From assembly GCA_900316315.1 (NCBI GenBank), contig ONCK01000006.1, positions 62,001 through 126,000 of the forward strand: DNA of 64,000 bases, read 5' to 3'. The position numbers were made by a program, and so were the translations under genes. Below, piece by piece: positions 15,824 to 27,487 of this stretch; the first letter of the stretch is position 1; the number at the start of each line of letters is the position of its first letter. The notes under the pieces were generated by a model. It was not told the origin of the DNA and ran no database searches. It saw only the letters and a list, made by a program, of their open reading frames with translations. Origin of the DNA: an uncultured Prevotellaceae bacterium (GTDB lineage Bacteria; Bacteroidota; Bacteroidia; Bacteroidales; Bacteroidaceae).

Positions 15824-16381
15824 TTAACGTTTATAACGCTTGTCAAGAGTACCAAAAAGCGCAGTGGGGATACTTAGGAAGAGCCCGGCGAGTATACTCA
15901 TATTGATGACGGATGCCGTGATACTGATTGGAGTGAGGCTCTGGAGAGCGGTTTTGAGGTCATCGATCTTCAAACCTCCCATTTGATTCTGGACATCAGG
16001 AGAGGCGAACAGCTGCTTGACATCGGGCCGGTCGAGTATCTCGAGATTGTAGGCAATGAAGTGACCATGGTCAATAAAGCGGAAATAGCAGTAGGAGGTG
16101 ATGGCTAGGATCGCTGTAGCGTAGCAGTAAGTAAGCAGACTGAAGATATAGCACCGTCCGTAGGTCACGGGACCGTCGCTGCGAACTGTGGCACTGAACC
16201 TGCGGGCGAGGTAGAAGCCGACAAATGGAGTGGAAATGAAGAGTATCGTGCCAAGGCTCTGGAGGCTAGGTTGCGTAGAAACCAAAAAGAGGAATGATAG
16301 ACACCAATAGAGGCCGTATATCATTCCATACTGCATGGCAAAGGCATTGGTCTGCCTTCTTAAACTGATCTTGTCAAGCAC
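15824..16381 (-). CDS. DUF4199-family membrane protein
   Basis: A 185-residue inner-membrane protein with about four hydrophobic segments (MIYGLYWCLSFLFLV, LGTILFISTPFVGFYLA, IFSLLTYCYATAILAIT, SIITASVINMSILAGLF-like). A polar loop (PDVKQLFASPDVQNQMGG) precedes the last segment. It matches the Bacteroidetes DUF4199 pattern; biochemical role unknown. It starts 50 bases after the atpG stop, so it may be the last gene of the ATP synthase transcript. Confidence 0.75.
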   Translation of the reverse strand: MLDKISLRRQTNAFAMQYGMIYGLYWCLSFLFLVSTQPSLQSLGTILFISTPFVGFYLARRFSATVRSDGPVTYGRCYIFSLLTYCYATAILAITSYCYFRFIDHGHFIAYNLEILDRPDVKQLFASPDVQNQMGGLKIDDLKTALQSLTPISITASVINMSILAGLFLSIPTALFGTLDKRYKR

Positions 16382-16431
16382 TTTTCTGTGGCAAATAAGT
16401 GTGAATGGTCGTGGATGGTATCATGAGACTA

Positions 16432-17307
16432 CTACTGGAGGGAACCGCTGACGAGGTCGAGTATCTCGGAGGTGATGGCTGCCTGTCGCGTCTTGTTGTA
16501 CATGAGCGTAAGCTGCTGAAGAAGGTCGTCGGCATTGTCTGTGGCTGTCTGCATAGCGATGACGCGGGCGGAATGCTCGCTGGCGCAACTGTCAAGCAGA
16601 GCCGTGTAAATCTTGAGGTGCAAGACCTTGGGTATGAGCGATACAATGAGCTCCTCCTTGGACGGCTCGATGATGTAGTCAAGTACTTTGCCTGTGTCGG
16701 GCCGCTGCTTGGCGGCCGCATCCAAATCGATAGGCAGAAAATCTTCTCGGGTCAGCACCTGGTGAGAAGTACTGGCGAAGTGATTGTAGATAAGTATGAC
16801 CTGATCAATCTCCTTGTCAAGAAAACGCTGCATTAAAGTGGCGGCAATCTGTGAGGCCTGGGCAAAATTGGGCTTATCCATCAAATCTGCATAATCTGTG
16901 TCGAAGTTGAAGCCTAACTTGCGTGCTTTCTCTGCTATCTTGGTGCCGATCGGGAGTACCTCAATATCCTTGACCCCTTGCTTGCGGAGCTCGTCGATGG
17001 TCTTTGTCATTTCCTTGATGACGTTGGCATTGAAGGCACCACACAGACTCGAGTTTGAGGCGTACGCCACGATGATTACTCTGTGCTTGTCGCGCTGGAC
17101 GGCGAAGGGAGAGGTATACTCTCCCTTCATCTCGCCCATAAATTGCGACATGATGTCACCCAACTGCTTGTCGTAGGGCAACATGCTCTCTATGGCGGCT
17201 TGAGCACGGTGAAGTTTGGAGGATGCGACAAGCTTCATGGCACTTGTGATCTTCCGAGTTGAGGAGACCGACTTGATACGGTTTTTAACTTCTTTGAGTG
17301 AAGCCAT
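16432..17307 (-). CDS. atpG: ATP synthase F1 gamma subunit
   Basis: A 291-residue central-stalk protein. The N-terminus MASLKEVKNRIKSVSSTRKITSAMKLVASSKL and the C-terminal SEHSARVIAMQTATDNADDLLQQLTLMYNKTRQAAITSEI are the coiled-coil ends of gamma. It links rotation of the c-ring to the alpha/beta catalytic hexamer. Last gene of the atp cluster, 15 bases after atpA. Confidence 0.96.
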   Translation of the reverse strand: MASLKEVKNRIKSVSSTRKITSAMKLVASSKLHRAQAAIESMLPYDKQLGDIMSQFMGEMKGEYTSPFAVQRDKHRVIIVAYASNSSLCGAFNANVIKEMTKTIDELRKQGVKDIEVLPIGTKIAEKARKLGFNFDTDYADLMDKPNFAQASQIAATLMQRFLDKEIDQVILIYNHFASTSHQVLTREDFLPIDLDAAAKQRPDTGKVLDYIIEPSKEELIVSLIPKVLHLKIYTALLDSCASEHSARVIAMQTATDNADDLLQQLTLMYNKTRQAAITSEILDLVSGSLQ

Positions 17308-17322
17308 AGGGTTTGTACTTTA

Positions 17323-18912
17323 TTATTTGCTCTTGTATTGTTCTGCGACTTGTGCGGCTACTTCCTTAATGGTCTTTTCGGCATCTTCGGTCAGTTTGCC
17401 TTGTCCCAGGACATCGAGGACACTCTCCTGATAGTTGGCATGCATCTTCTGCAGGAAAGTATCTTGGAAATCAGACACATTGTCCAAAGGTACGTCATGG
17501 AGCAGGCCGTGGGTGCCGCAATAGAGGATTGCAACCTCGTCTCCGACATCCATAGGACTGTACTGCGGCTGGATGAGAAGCTGATTGTTCTTGCGTCCTT
17601 TATCGAGCGTCATGGCGGTAACGGGGTCCATGTCGGATGAGAACTTGGAGAAGGACTCCAGCTCGCGATACTGTGCTTGGTCAATCTTGAGTGTACCGGC
17701 CACCTTCTTCATACTTTTGACCTGAGCGGCGCCACCGACACGTGAGACGGAGATACCGACATCGATGGCTGGACGGAAACCTTCGTTGAAGAGGTTGGTA
17801 TCCAAGTAAATCTGTCCGTCGGTGATGGAGATGACGTTGGTAGGAATGTAAGCGGATACATCGCCGGCCTGTGTCTCGATGATAGGCAGGGCGGTCAGCG
17901 ATCCGCCGCCCCGTACTTGGCCTTTCATGCAATCGGGCAGGTCATTCATTTGCGCGGCAATGCTTGTCTCAGCATTCATCTTGGCAGCACGTTCCAGAAG
18001 ACGGGAGTGGAGGTAGAAGACATCGCCTGGGTAGGCTTCTCGGCCGGAGGGGCGGCGAAGTACGAGGGAGATCTCACGGTAGGCTACGGCCTGCTTGGAG
18101 AGATCATCGTATACGACGAGAGCATGATAGCCGCGGTCCCTGAAATATTCGCCGATGGCTGCGCCTGCAAAAGGTGCATAGTAGAGCAGAGAGGCTGGAT
18201 CGGCAGCGGTAGCAGAGACGATGATGGTATACTGCATGGCACCGTGCTCTCTAAGCGTGTTGACGACGCCAGCAACGGTGGAGGCCTTTTGACCGATAGC
18301 TACATAGATACAATAGACAGGGTCGCCCTTGTCAAAATTTTTCTTCTGATTGATGATGGTATCGATGGCGATGGCGGATTTACCTGTCTGACGGTCACCG
18401 ATGATGAGCTCGCGCTGTCCGCGTCCAATAGGAATCATGGAGTCTATGGCCTTGAGACCTGTCTGGAGCGGCTCATTGACGGGCTGACGGTAGATGACTC
18501 CCGGTGCCTTGCGGTCCAGAGGCATGGAGAATTTCTTTCCGCCGATGGGCTTGCCGCCGTCGATGGGATGACCGAGGGGGTCGATGACACGGCCAATCAT
18601 CTCGTCGCTTACGTCTATGGAGGCGATGCGACCGGTGCGCTTGACTGTCTGTCCTTCCTTGATACCTTCGCTTGAGCCCATGAGTACGACACCGACGTTG
18701 TCCTCCTCAAGATTCATCACGATGGCCATGGTGCCGTTTTCAAATTCAAGCAACTCATTTTCGGTAGCGTTTTTGAGCCCGTAGATTCGGGCGATGCCGT
18801 CACCGACGAGGAGTACTTTTCCTACTTCTTCGTAATGAAGATCATTTTCTACGCCTTGAAGTTGGTTGAGCAATACTTCTGAGACTTCGCTTGGCTGAAT
18901 CTTATCTGGCAT
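17323..18912 (-). CDS. atpA: ATP synthase F1 alpha subunit
   Basis: A 529-residue non-catalytic nucleotide-binding subunit. Seen: [13 protein letters not shown], the P-loop [14 protein letters not shown] near residue 170, and the alpha/beta signature toward the middle ([17 protein letters not shown]). It begins [14 protein letters not shown], the alpha N-terminal segment that contacts delta. It lies between atpH and atpG, with short gaps on both sides. Confidence 0.97.
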   Translation of the reverse strand: MPDKIQPSEVSEVLLNQLQGVENDLHYEEVGKVLLVGDGIARIYGLKNATENELLEFENGTMAIVMNLEEDNVGVVLMGSSEGIKEGQTVKRTGRIASIDVSDEMIGRVIDPLGHPIDGGKPIGGKKFSMPLDRKAPGVIYRQPVNEPLQTGLKAIDSMIPIGRGQRELIIGDRQTGKSAIAIDTIINQKKNFDKGDPVYCIYVAIGQKASTVAGVVNTLREHGAMQYTIIVSATAADPASLLYYAPFAGAAIGEYFRDRGYHALVVYDDLSKQAVAYREISLVLRRPSGREAYPGDVFYLHSRLLERAAKMNAETSIAAQMNDLPDCMKGQVRGGGSLTALPIIETQAGDVSAYIPTNVISITDGQIYLDTNLFNEGFRPAIDVGISVSRVGGAAQVKSMKKVAGTLKIDQAQYRELESFSKFSSDMDPVTAMTLDKGRKNNQLLIQPQYSPMDVGDEVAILYCGTHGLLHDVPLDNVSDFQDTFLQKMHANYQESVLDVLGQGKLTEDAEKTIKEVAAQVAEQYKSK

Positions 18913-18935
18913 AATCTGTTTTTATAGTACTTTTA

Positions 18936-19481
18936 TTATTCTTTGGCTTGTACAAGTTGCTTCTTGATGCGTTGAAGCTGCCCTCTGACGCTTCCGTCGA
19001 AGCGGTAGGTGTCATATTCGAGGATAAACCCACCGATGAGGGAGGGGTCTTGTTCAAGTTCAAATTCAACTTTACTCTTAGTCTGTGCTTTCACTATGTC
19101 TTTGAGCCGTTGGATAGTGTGATCGTCGAGAGTCGTGGAGGTGACGAGGTGGCTATAGGTCACGCCTTCCTGCTTGCGGTAGGCCTGGATAAGCGAGTTG
19201 GCAATAAACTGTATATAGCTTATGCGGTGATTGCGTAGGACCAATTGATAAAAACGCTTGATACTGTCGCTGTTGGTCTCGCCCGAAGCAGTGATGAGAA
19301 CGGCTAATTTCTTGTCATCAGGCAGTACGGGGTCATTGAGTACGTCGCGCAGGGCGGGTACTTGCAAGTATGACTTGCTCAATACGGCCATAGCTCGGTA
19401 GACCTCGGCTGCATCTCCTCTCTCTGTCGCATAGCTGAGGAGTGCCTTGGCGTAGCGGGATGATATGATACCTATATCCAT
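18936..19481 (-). CDS. atpH: ATP synthase F1 delta subunit
   Basis: A 181-residue stator protein joining the b subunit to the top of F1. The N-terminal domain starts MDIGIISSRYAKALLSYA, typical of delta/OSCP. The C-terminal part has DPSLIGGFILEYDTYRFDGSVRGQLQRIK, the conserved GGF...D.S motif. It sits between atpF and atpA with 21-23 base gaps. Confidence 0.95.
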   Translation of the reverse strand: MDIGIISSRYAKALLSYATERGDAAEVYRAMAVLSKSYLQVPALRDVLNDPVLPDDKKLAVLITASGETNSDSIKRFYQLVLRNHRISYIQFIANSLIQAYRKQEGVTYSHLVTSTTLDDHTIQRLKDIVKAQTKSKVEFELEQDPSLIGGFILEYDTYRFDGSVRGQLQRIKKQLVQAKE

Positions 19482-19502
19482 ACTCTTGGTTTGAGAATTC
19501 TG

Positions 19503-20003
19503 CTATTTGTCTGCATTGATTTTGTCAAGGAGCTGGTTGACCCATTCCTTTTGACTGTCTTCTTCCTCAAGGTGCTTGGCTAGCACTTTGCTGGCAATTT
19601 GTACAGAGAGATCCACGATTTGCTCACGATTTTCGCGACGAGCCTTTTCTTGCTCTGCGTCGATCTGCTTGCGTGCCTCGTCCAGTATTCGCGCGCCCTC
19701 GGCGGAAGCCTTTTGCTTGGCTTGGCTGATGATCTGGTCGCGCGTCTGGTTGGCGTCTCTGAGTATCTCTGATTGCCGTGTGCGTGCCTCCTTGAGTATA
19801 TTGTCACTCTCGGCCTGTATGTTGGCCAGCTTTTCGTTGGCCTCATATGCGCTCTTGAGCGATTGATCAATATACTTCTTCCTCTCTTCTACCATGTTGA
19901 TGATAGCGGGGAAGCCAAATTTGGCGAGAATGCCCAGCACAATGAGAAATGCCAGAAGCATCCAAAAGAGAAGGCCAAAATCTGGAGTTAGAAATGACGG
20001 CAT
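19503..20003 (-). CDS. atpF: ATP synthase F0 b subunit
   Basis: A 166-residue peripheral-stalk protein: one N-terminal membrane helix (LLFWMLLAFLIVLGILAKFGF), then a long charged helix rich in Ala, Glu, Lys and Arg (residues 40-150) forming the stator coiled coil. Short gaps link it to atpE (20 bases) and atpH (21 bases). Confidence 0.95.
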   Translation of the reverse strand: MPSFLTPDFGLLFWMLLAFLIVLGILAKFGFPAIINMVEERKKYIDQSLKSAYEANEKLANIQAESDNILKEARTRQSEILRDANQTRDQIISQAKQKASAEGARILDEARKQIDAEQEKARRENREQIVDLSVQIASKVLAKHLEEEDSQKEWVNQLLDKINADK

Positions 20004-20023
20004 GATGTGGAGTACTTAGAATA

Positions 20024-20281
<258 letters not shown>

Positions 20282-20317
20282 TTATTATTTATTGATTTCT
20301 ATTTGTTGCTAATTGCT

Positions 20318-21361
20318 TTATGCCAATTTCTTTTGTGGCTCTTCTTCTCCCTGGTGGGCCAGTCCAATGAATACAGAGCTCAGCATGGTGAATACAAAAG
20401 CCTGGATGAAGGCTACCAAGAGCTCGAGGAAGTCCATGAAGATCATGAGCAGGAAGCTGATGGAGCCGACGCTGGCCCCCGTGACGATGCTCTTCTGAAA
20501 CGTAATGAAAATTACGCATGTCAAGGAGATTGCTACGGCGTGTCCGCCGAAGATGTTGGCAAAGAGTCGAATCATCAGTGCGAACGGCTTGGTAAATACA
20601 CCAAAGAGCTCGATGACGGGGATGATGGGGATAGGCACCTTGAGCCACCAGGGTACGTCTGGCCAAAAGATATCCTTCCAGTAGTGCTTGTTGCCAAAGA
20701 GGTTGACCAGCAACATCGTGCACAAGGCAAGAAAGAAAGTGATGGCGATATTACCTGTCAGGTTCGCTCCTCCGGGGAAGATGGGGATGAGTCCCATGAT
20801 GTTGCTCAGGAAGATGAAGAAGAAAGCTGTCAACAAGAAAGGAGCGTACTTATGGATATGCTTCTCCGGGATAGTCTCCTTGATGATATCGTCATAGATA
20901 AACATGGTGAGCATCTCGATGAGCCCAACAAAGCCTTTGGGCGCTCCGTCACTGGGCTTCTTGCCCTTGTACCAGCGGGAGCAGGGTACAAAGATGATGA
21001 TGAGCAGGATAACGACTATCCAGAGCTGCACCACGTCCTTGGTGATTGAGATGTCAAGCACTCTCTTGCTTCCCTCGTAGATTTTGCCGTCCTTAAGAGT
21101 GAGGCCTAGGGACTGTAACTTGGGACCCATCTGGCTGGACATGAAGCATTGCCATCCCTGGCTTGTCTTGATGATGACAGGCAGAGGGATACTGATAGCA
21201 TGGCCATTGATGGTCGTGATATGCCAGTCGTGGGCATCGGCGGTATGCTCCATGACAAGCTGAGTAGCATTGATCTCCTCAGCAGCCTTGCTCTCCTGCG
21301 GGAGAGAGAGACCAAACAGGAGTAGTGCTCCCAGCAGGATATATTTAATGAATGGTTTCAT
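20318..21361 (-). CDS. atpB: ATP synthase F0 a subunit
   Basis: A 347-residue membrane protein forming the proton half-channels. The essential Arg lies in KPFALMIRLFANIFGGHAV. Unlike the ~270-residue E. coli protein it starts with a signal-peptide-like segment (YILLGALLLFGLSLPQESKA) and about 90 exported residues before the first core helix, as in other Bacteroidetes a subunits. Its start overlaps the preceding AtpI-like gene by 17 bases. Confidence 0.95.
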   Translation of the reverse strand: MKPFIKYILLGALLLFGLSLPQESKAAEEINATQLVMEHTADAHDWHITTINGHAISIPLPVIIKTSQGWQCFMSSQMGPKLQSLGLTLKDGKIYEGSKRVLDISITKDVVQLWIVVILLIIIFVPCSRWYKGKKPSDGAPKGFVGLIEMLTMFIYDDIIKETIPEKHIHKYAPFLLTAFFFIFLSNIMGLIPIFPGGANLTGNIAITFFLALCTMLLVNLFGNKHYWKDIFWPDVPWWLKVPIPIIPVIELFGVFTKPFALMIRLFANIFGGHAVAISLTCVIFITFQKSIVTGASVGSISFLLMIFMDFLELLVAFIQAFVFTMLSSVFIGLAHQGEEEPQKKLA

Positions 21362-21776
21362 TATTCATCTTTTTTTCTGTTTGTACGAAGGCATAGCTCT
21401 CTGCAATCAATGATGCGAGAAATGCAAATGCGAAGAGGATAAGGTACATCTTGTTGGCTGGCTTGCCCAAGGCCATACTCCCGATGGCAGCGATGGCTCC
21501 GCTGATAAGCAATTTGACTAGTTGGTGTACCATGTAAAACCGGGCGATATTGGGTTGCTTGTCTTTCCAAAGTCGGAAGTAGAGGAAGGCTGTCAGGTAT
21601 TCATAGGCATAGAGTGCGAGGACAGCGAGCAAGACAGAATAGAGCACAGCCCCGCTCATCTGACCTGTAGCAGCCAGCGTGGCGATCGCAACAGCGACGG
21701 AGACGACTAAAGCCCCCATAATGGCTATGCCAAACTTTCTCTTGATACTTTGCCCTGGATAATCCATAATGACCAA
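21345..21776 (-). CDS. AtpI-like membrane protein of the ATP synthase cluster
   Basis: A 143-residue protein with four hydrophobic segments (FGIAIMGALVVSVAVAIATLAA, AVLYSVLLAVLALYAYEYL, LVKLLISGAIAAIGSMALG, MYLILFAFAFLASLIAESYAF). Its place between atpC and atpB is where AtpI, the c-ring assembly helper, is found. Sequence resemblance to E. coli AtpI is low, so the role rests on position and topology. The ATG at 21,767 is an equally good start. Confidence 0.7.
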   Translation of the reverse strand: MVIMDYPGQSIKRKFGIAIMGALVVSVAVAIATLAATGQMSGAVLYSVLLAVLALYAYEYLTAFLYFRLWKDKQPNIARFYMVHQLVKLLISGAIAAIGSMALGKPANKMYLILFAFAFLASLIAESYAFVQTEKKMNNETIH

Positions 21777-21784
21777 GCTCTCGT

Positions 21785-22042
21785 TTACTGTTTGCCGGCC
21801 TGCTTGTCAGCCAGCTCAACACAGATGGAGACGCGGTTGTCTGCCACGTTGATAAATCCTCCGGCGATATCCAGCGTCACTTCCTCGTCGCCTTTGTAGG
21901 TCAATTGCCCTGCCTGAAGGCTGGAGATGATGGGCGCGTGGTTGTCAAGTACTTCAAACCGGCCCTTTGTCCCGGGTACGGCTACAGAGACGACGTCACC
22001 GCTGTAGAGTGTCTTTTCGGGAGAAACGATGGACAATTTCAT
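21785..22042 (-). CDS. atpC: ATP synthase F1 epsilon subunit, short form
   Basis: An 85-residue protein containing only the N-terminal beta-sandwich of epsilon (MKLSIVSPEKTLYSGDV, GRFEVLDNHAPIISSLQAGQ). The C-terminal helical hairpin that inhibits ATP hydrolysis in E. coli (138 residues) is absent. The sandwich still joins gamma to the c-ring. It lies 23 bases after atpD. Confidence 0.93.
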   Translation of the reverse strand: MKLSIVSPEKTLYSGDVVSVAVPGTKGRFEVLDNHAPIISSLQAGQLTYKGDEEVTLDIAGGFINVADNRVSICVELADKQAGKQ

Positions 22043-22065
22043 ATTTCGTATGATCCTTTTTTACG

Positions 22066-23601
<1,536 letters not shown>

Positions 23602-23649
23602 TTATTGTAATTTATTACTTTCGTTTATCTGCTGGCAAACCTTGCAGAG

Positions 23650-24633
23650 CTAGATGCTCAGTTCGTTGAGCACCTTAATGAGCTCTGGACTGATGGGCTT
23701 CTCACGGCTGACAGCTTCGGAGAAGGGGACGTATACGACGTTGTCCTGATGCATGCCGACCATGACGTTGCGCTGTCCCTGCAGTATGGCCGTCACAGCG
23801 CCTACGCCGAGTCGGCTGGCCAATATGCGGTCATGGGCCGTGGGGGAGCCGCCTCGCTGCAAGTGTCCGAGGATGGATACCCTCACGTCAAATTCCGGGT
23901 ATTCCTTCATCATACGCTTGGCATAGTACATGGCGCCGCACTTGGGACTCTCGCTGACGATGACGATGCAACTCTTCTTACTCTTGCGGATACCGCGCTC
24001 CATAAATTTTGCCAACTGGTCATCATCGGTGCGGTATTCGGGGATAATGGCTGCTTCGGCACCTGCAGCGATGGCGCTGTTCTGGGCAAGGAAGCCTGCG
24101 TCGCGGCCCATAACTTCTACGAAGAAGATGCGCTCGTGACTCTGGGCGGTGTCGCGTATCTTGTCCACACACTCAACAATGGTATTCATCGTGGTGTCAT
24201 ACCCTATAGTGCTGTCTGTGCCATAGAGGTCGTTGTCGATGGTGCCCGGGAGGCCGATGCAGGTGTAGTCAAACATTTCTGCCAGCTCTCGTGCGCCGGC
24301 CAGCGAACCGTTGCCGCCGATGACAACGAGGGCATCGATGCCATGCTTCTTAAGTTGCTGGTAAGCTTTGGTCTTGCCCTCTACGGTCATAAATTCCTTG
24401 GAACGTGCGGTACGCAGGATGGTTCCTCCGCGCTGTATGATATTGCTGACGTCTTCAGTTGTAAACTCCTTGATTTCTCCAGCCATCAAGCCGTCATATC
24501 CACGGTAGATGCCTTTAACTTTAAATCCGTTGCAGATAGCACTGCGCGTGACTGCGCGGATGGCTGCGTTCATGCCAGGAGCGTCACCTCCTGATGTTAA
24601 GACGCCGATACATTTTGTCTTTTGTGTAGCCAT
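23650..24633 (-). CDS. pfkA: 6-phosphofructokinase, ATP type
   Basis: A 327-residue glycolytic enzyme phosphorylating fructose-6-phosphate. Seen: [16 protein letters not shown], the catalytic [24 protein letters not shown] and [13 protein letters not shown]. The phosphoryl-donor loop near residue 105 reads GGNGS. The Gly marks ATP rather than PPi use, but the usual Asp before it (GGDGS) is Asn. It is directly upstream of the ATP synthase genes on the same strand and may be co-transcribed with them. Confidence 0.93.
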   Translation of the reverse strand: MATQKTKCIGVLTSGGDAPGMNAAIRAVTRSAICNGFKVKGIYRGYDGLMAGEIKEFTTEDVSNIIQRGGTILRTARSKEFMTVEGKTKAYQQLKKHGIDALVVIGGNGSLAGARELAEMFDYTCIGLPGTIDNDLYGTDSTIGYDTTMNTIVECVDKIRDTAQSHERIFFVEVMGRDAGFLAQNSAIAAGAEAAIIPEYRTDDDQLAKFMERGIRKSKKSCIVIVSESPKCGAMYYAKRMMKEYPEFDVRVSILGHLQRGGSPTAHDRILASRLGVGAVTAILQGQRNVMVGMHQDNVVYVPFSEAVSREKPISPELIKVLNELSI

Positions 24634-24988
24634 ACTCTTACTTTAGTCTTGCTTGTTTTCCAATTGCAAATTTACTCATTTATATTCCACAAGGATTGGA
24701 TTTACTATCAAAAAATCTCAACAATAACTAAAGAAAATGCCTTTTTAGGATGAATAGGATATTTTTGTTGCAGTTTTGGCGGGTCAGCTCATCTGTTGCT
24801 TCGGAGAGTGTTAGGCGTAATTGCTGATTTTAAGCGAGAAAGATGTCATTCCCTGCCGCTATGACGACTTTCTGTGACTGTTCAGAAGAGAATTCATAGG
24901 CGTCAGACAGCATTCTTGGGCATTATTTTCGATGCCTCTTTAATCCGTTGTTTGCCAAATACTTTTTTGTCTAAATTTTTTTTACAAC
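24634..24988. other. gene-free stretch upstream of pfkA
   Basis: Contains the pfkA promoter element at its start (24667-24674) and otherwise nothing I recognise. Confidence 0.5.
24667..24674 (-). promoter_or_regulatory. -7 element of the pfkA promoter
   Basis: TAAATTTG on the minus strand (TAnnTTTG), 34 bases upstream of the ATG. A CTTG at 24690-24693 is closer than usual for a -33 element. Confidence 0.45.
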
Positions 24989-25046
24989 AAAATCGGACGC
25001 TCTGTCTTTTTGCAACGCGCAGATTGCAATAGAGCGCCCGATTTTT
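24989..25046. terminator. bidirectional hairpin terminator after the PCMD gene
   Basis: AAAATCGGACGCTCT (24989-25003) pairs with the inverted copy at 25031-25046, a 15-bp stem with one mismatch. TTGCAA is repeated inside, and T-rich tails lie on both sides. It would end the minus-strand operon that stops at 25,159. It resembles the hairpin at 30,120. Confidence 0.75.
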
Positions 25047-25158
25047 CTATTTTTAGTATGTGTCGCCTTTCGGCGGCCTCTTGCTGTTTCTATATGTTCC
25101 TCTTATGGAACGGATGGAAATGATATAGCGTGTGTCAGGTCTGGATGAAAAAATGGAA

Positions 25159-26691
25159 TTAGCGGATCTCCTTCTTGACGGTACCGTCGGTATATTTGAT
25201 GATGTAGATTTGTCCGCGCTGCATGTTGGCTACGCGCTGGCCATTGACATTGTAGATGGCGGCAGGACGGCTGTTGGTGTTGATGGGTTTAACGCTGCTT
25301 GTGCCGTCCTTGGTGATGACGAGCGTATAGGCCTTGGTAGTCTGCAGGTCATCGGTAGCGTAGATGACCTTGACGATGCGCTGGTTGTCGTTGGAGCTTA
25401 TCTCATGCATTGCGGAGAAGGAGCCCTGGTTGGCTGTTGTGGCTGCGATGACAGCAGTCGCGGGATTGATGGCCTTGACGGTGATGGTGTCGCTGTTGAG
25501 GGCTACTGTGGAGCCGTCTACAGAAAGGATAGGGGTATCCAGACGGTAAGTGAGGCTGATGTCGTCGACGTAGAGGCTGTCGTTGGCGCTTCCCTTGCCG
25601 GGCGTAGCATTGGTAGAGATGGTGATAAGTATGGATTTGCCGTCTACCGACTTGTCCTTGTAGTCAAAAGGTAGGACAATGCGCTGCCAAGCGAAGTCTT
25701 TGGAGACGATGGTTGTGTCTTGGGCGACTGCCAGTATGTTGGTGTAGGCCTTGTCTTGCGGGTCTTGGAAGTAGGTGCCGTCGGTGATGTAAGCACTTAT
25801 GGTCGCGTAGGGATAGGAAGCGTTGGGCGTGGCTTGCTTAAACTTAATCCATACGGCAAGAGAGTCGGGGCGACCGTTCATCCGCACATAGAAAGGATCG
25901 CCGTGGCTGTCGGTGTCTGTCTTTGCGAGGTCGAGAAAGGCATGATTGGCTTTGTCTGCCGCATTCATTGCACCTGCATTGATACGGCCTGTGGTTGCGG
26001 TGCCGTTGGCTATGACGCCAAAGATATCGGTGGACTTGATCAATAGACTGTGCTTTCCGGTTGAGCCCGGACGTGTGACTGTTGCCTCATACGTGTGGGG
26101 AGCTGACAGCGCATTGACGATGGAGAGATATTTACCCGTGCCGGAAGCGAAGCTATGCCAGTTGTAGGGCTCGGAGACGGTGTTGGAGCCAGCTGTCTCG
26201 GTACGGAAATATTCAAATCCGCTGTTGGGCAACTGGTAAGTGTCGCCAAAGGTGACATGGATGACTTGGTGTAGCGCTGCCATATTGATGTCGATAAGTG
26301 TGTAGAGCTTGCTGTCGCTGACAAGCAGCTTCAGCTGCAAGGGTATCGGGCCCAGATTCGGTCCCATCCAGAAGGATACGGAGGAATCATCGCCTTTGGT
26401 GATGTTGACAGTGGTGTCCTGTACGACAAGAGTTCCTTTGTCGCAGGTGGCACCAGAGAGGTTGTTGAGTATGATGTTGCCTATGCCCATCGTCTGGGTG
26501 CCCAAGCGGAGCTTAAAGTTCTTGAGGCTAAAGTTGAGTGTGCCGTTGGCAGCTGTGTCGACGCTGATAGTAGCAGATTGTTGCGTACTTGTGCCGTTGA
26601 CTGTCACGACAAGAGTGTCGGTGTAGTCTTTGGCGCTCATGCCGACCACTGACAGCAGGCCGAGTGCGAGAATAGATAGAGATTTACTCAT
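25159..26691 (-). CDS. secreted calycin-like + PCMD domain protein
   Basis: A 510-residue exported protein. After the signal peptide (LSILALGLLSVVGMSA), residues ~22-140 match the Bacteroidales calycin-like lipid/ligand-binding domain (DTLVVTVNGTSTQQSATISV, GNIILNNLSG). Residues ~155-385 look like the PCMD domain (SGFEYFRT, PDSLAVWIKFKQ, AWQRIVLPFDYKD, SLYVDDISLTY). The C-terminus (AAIYNVNGQRVANMQRGQIYII) is the short tail common on Prevotella secreted proteins. Such proteins are cell-surface and presumed carbohydrate-related. Last gene of a three-gene operon. Confidence 0.75.
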   Translation of the reverse strand: MSKSLSILALGLLSVVGMSAKDYTDTLVVTVNGTSTQQSATISVDTAANGTLNFSLKNFKLRLGTQTMGIGNIILNNLSGATCDKGTLVVQDTTVNITKGDDSSVSFWMGPNLGPIPLQLKLLVSDSKLYTLIDINMAALHQVIHVTFGDTYQLPNSGFEYFRTETAGSNTVSEPYNWHSFASGTGKYLSIVNALSAPHTYEATVTRPGSTGKHSLLIKSTDIFGVIANGTATTGRINAGAMNAADKANHAFLDLAKTDTDSHGDPFYVRMNGRPDSLAVWIKFKQATPNASYPYATISAYITDGTYFQDPQDKAYTNILAVAQDTTIVSKDFAWQRIVLPFDYKDKSVDGKSILITISTNATPGKGSANDSLYVDDISLTYRLDTPILSVDGSTVALNSDTITVKAINPATAVIAATTANQGSFSAMHEISSNDNQRIVKVIYATDDLQTTKAYTLVITKDGTSSVKPINTNSRPAAIYNVNGQRVANMQRGQIYIIKYTDGTVKKEIR

Positions 26692-26729
26692 AGATATTTT
26701 TGTTTATATTTGATGTGTCCTATATTTGT

Positions 26730-27482
26730 TTACCTTAGTTTATAAGTCAGTCCCACTGTGGCATAGATGGGATAGAGCGTCTGCTCGATGGTGTGGAAGT
26801 CACTTTGAAATACTCCGGAGAGCCCCCATTTTAGGGCGGCGTAGAGTCCGGTGCGTTTCCAAGTCTGCCAGTCGGCACCGATATCAATTCCCCACTGCCA
26901 GTTGCGCATATTGTCGTCAAAGTCGTATGATCCCCATGTGGTGGGATCGTTGCCGAGCTCCACCTTGCCCCCTGTCGGGTCGCCCACGCGCAGGTAGCCA
27001 TTGTGGGCCTTTCCGTCAAAGTCCTTGCCGACGACCCACGACAGGTAGGGGCCTGTGTATAGCTTGAGCCGGTTGTTCAGATGAAAAGTCGCCTCTATGG
27101 GTAGAGTAAACATCCACTGTGTCACGCGGGTCTCCACATCTCCGGTAAACTGACCCTCAAGTCGTTCGCTACCGCGCACGATGGCCTCATGATAATTCTT
27201 TACGCGGGCGTCTTCCCTCATGCCTTTGTTTTCAAAGTAGAGGCTGGCCTGCACGCCCCACTTGTCAGAGAGATGCTTTTCGGCTGTGAGCCCCAGGCTG
27301 GCGTTGGCCTGCAGCGTATAGCTGTTGAGCTTGCGGATACTGGCCGGCATGGGTATGGGTGCAGTGCCTCCGATATTGTAGCCGGTACGGGCTGTGAGAT
27401 CTATGTCTCTCCAGAAGTCGTCGCGCTGGGCGCTTGCTGTCAGCGAGAGGGCCAGTAGCAGTAAGAGTATCTTGGTCTTCAT
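26730..27482 (-). CDS. outer-membrane beta-barrel protein (PorT-like fold)
   Basis: A 250-residue protein with a signal peptide (LLLLLALSLTASA) and amphipathic strands through to a terminal aromatic-rich strand (LYPIYATVGLTYKLR). Segments such as WGVQASLYFENKGMR, LKLYTGPYLSWVVG and WGIDIGADWQTWKR are typical of the outer-membrane beta-barrel PF13568-like group. It lies between two PCMD proteins with gaps of 5 and 38 bases, so it probably works with them at the outer membrane. Confidence 0.8.
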   Translation of the reverse strand: MKTKILLLLLALSLTASAQRDDFWRDIDLTARTGYNIGGTAPIPMPASIRKLNSYTLQANASLGLTAEKHLSDKWGVQASLYFENKGMREDARVKNYHEAIVRGSERLEGQFTGDVETRVTQWMFTLPIEATFHLNNRLKLYTGPYLSWVVGKDFDGKAHNGYLRVGDPTGGKVELGNDPTTWGSYDFDDNMRNWQWGIDIGADWQTWKRTGLYAALKWGLSGVFQSDFHTIEQTLYPIYATVGLTYKLR

Positions 27483-27487
27483 GGTGG

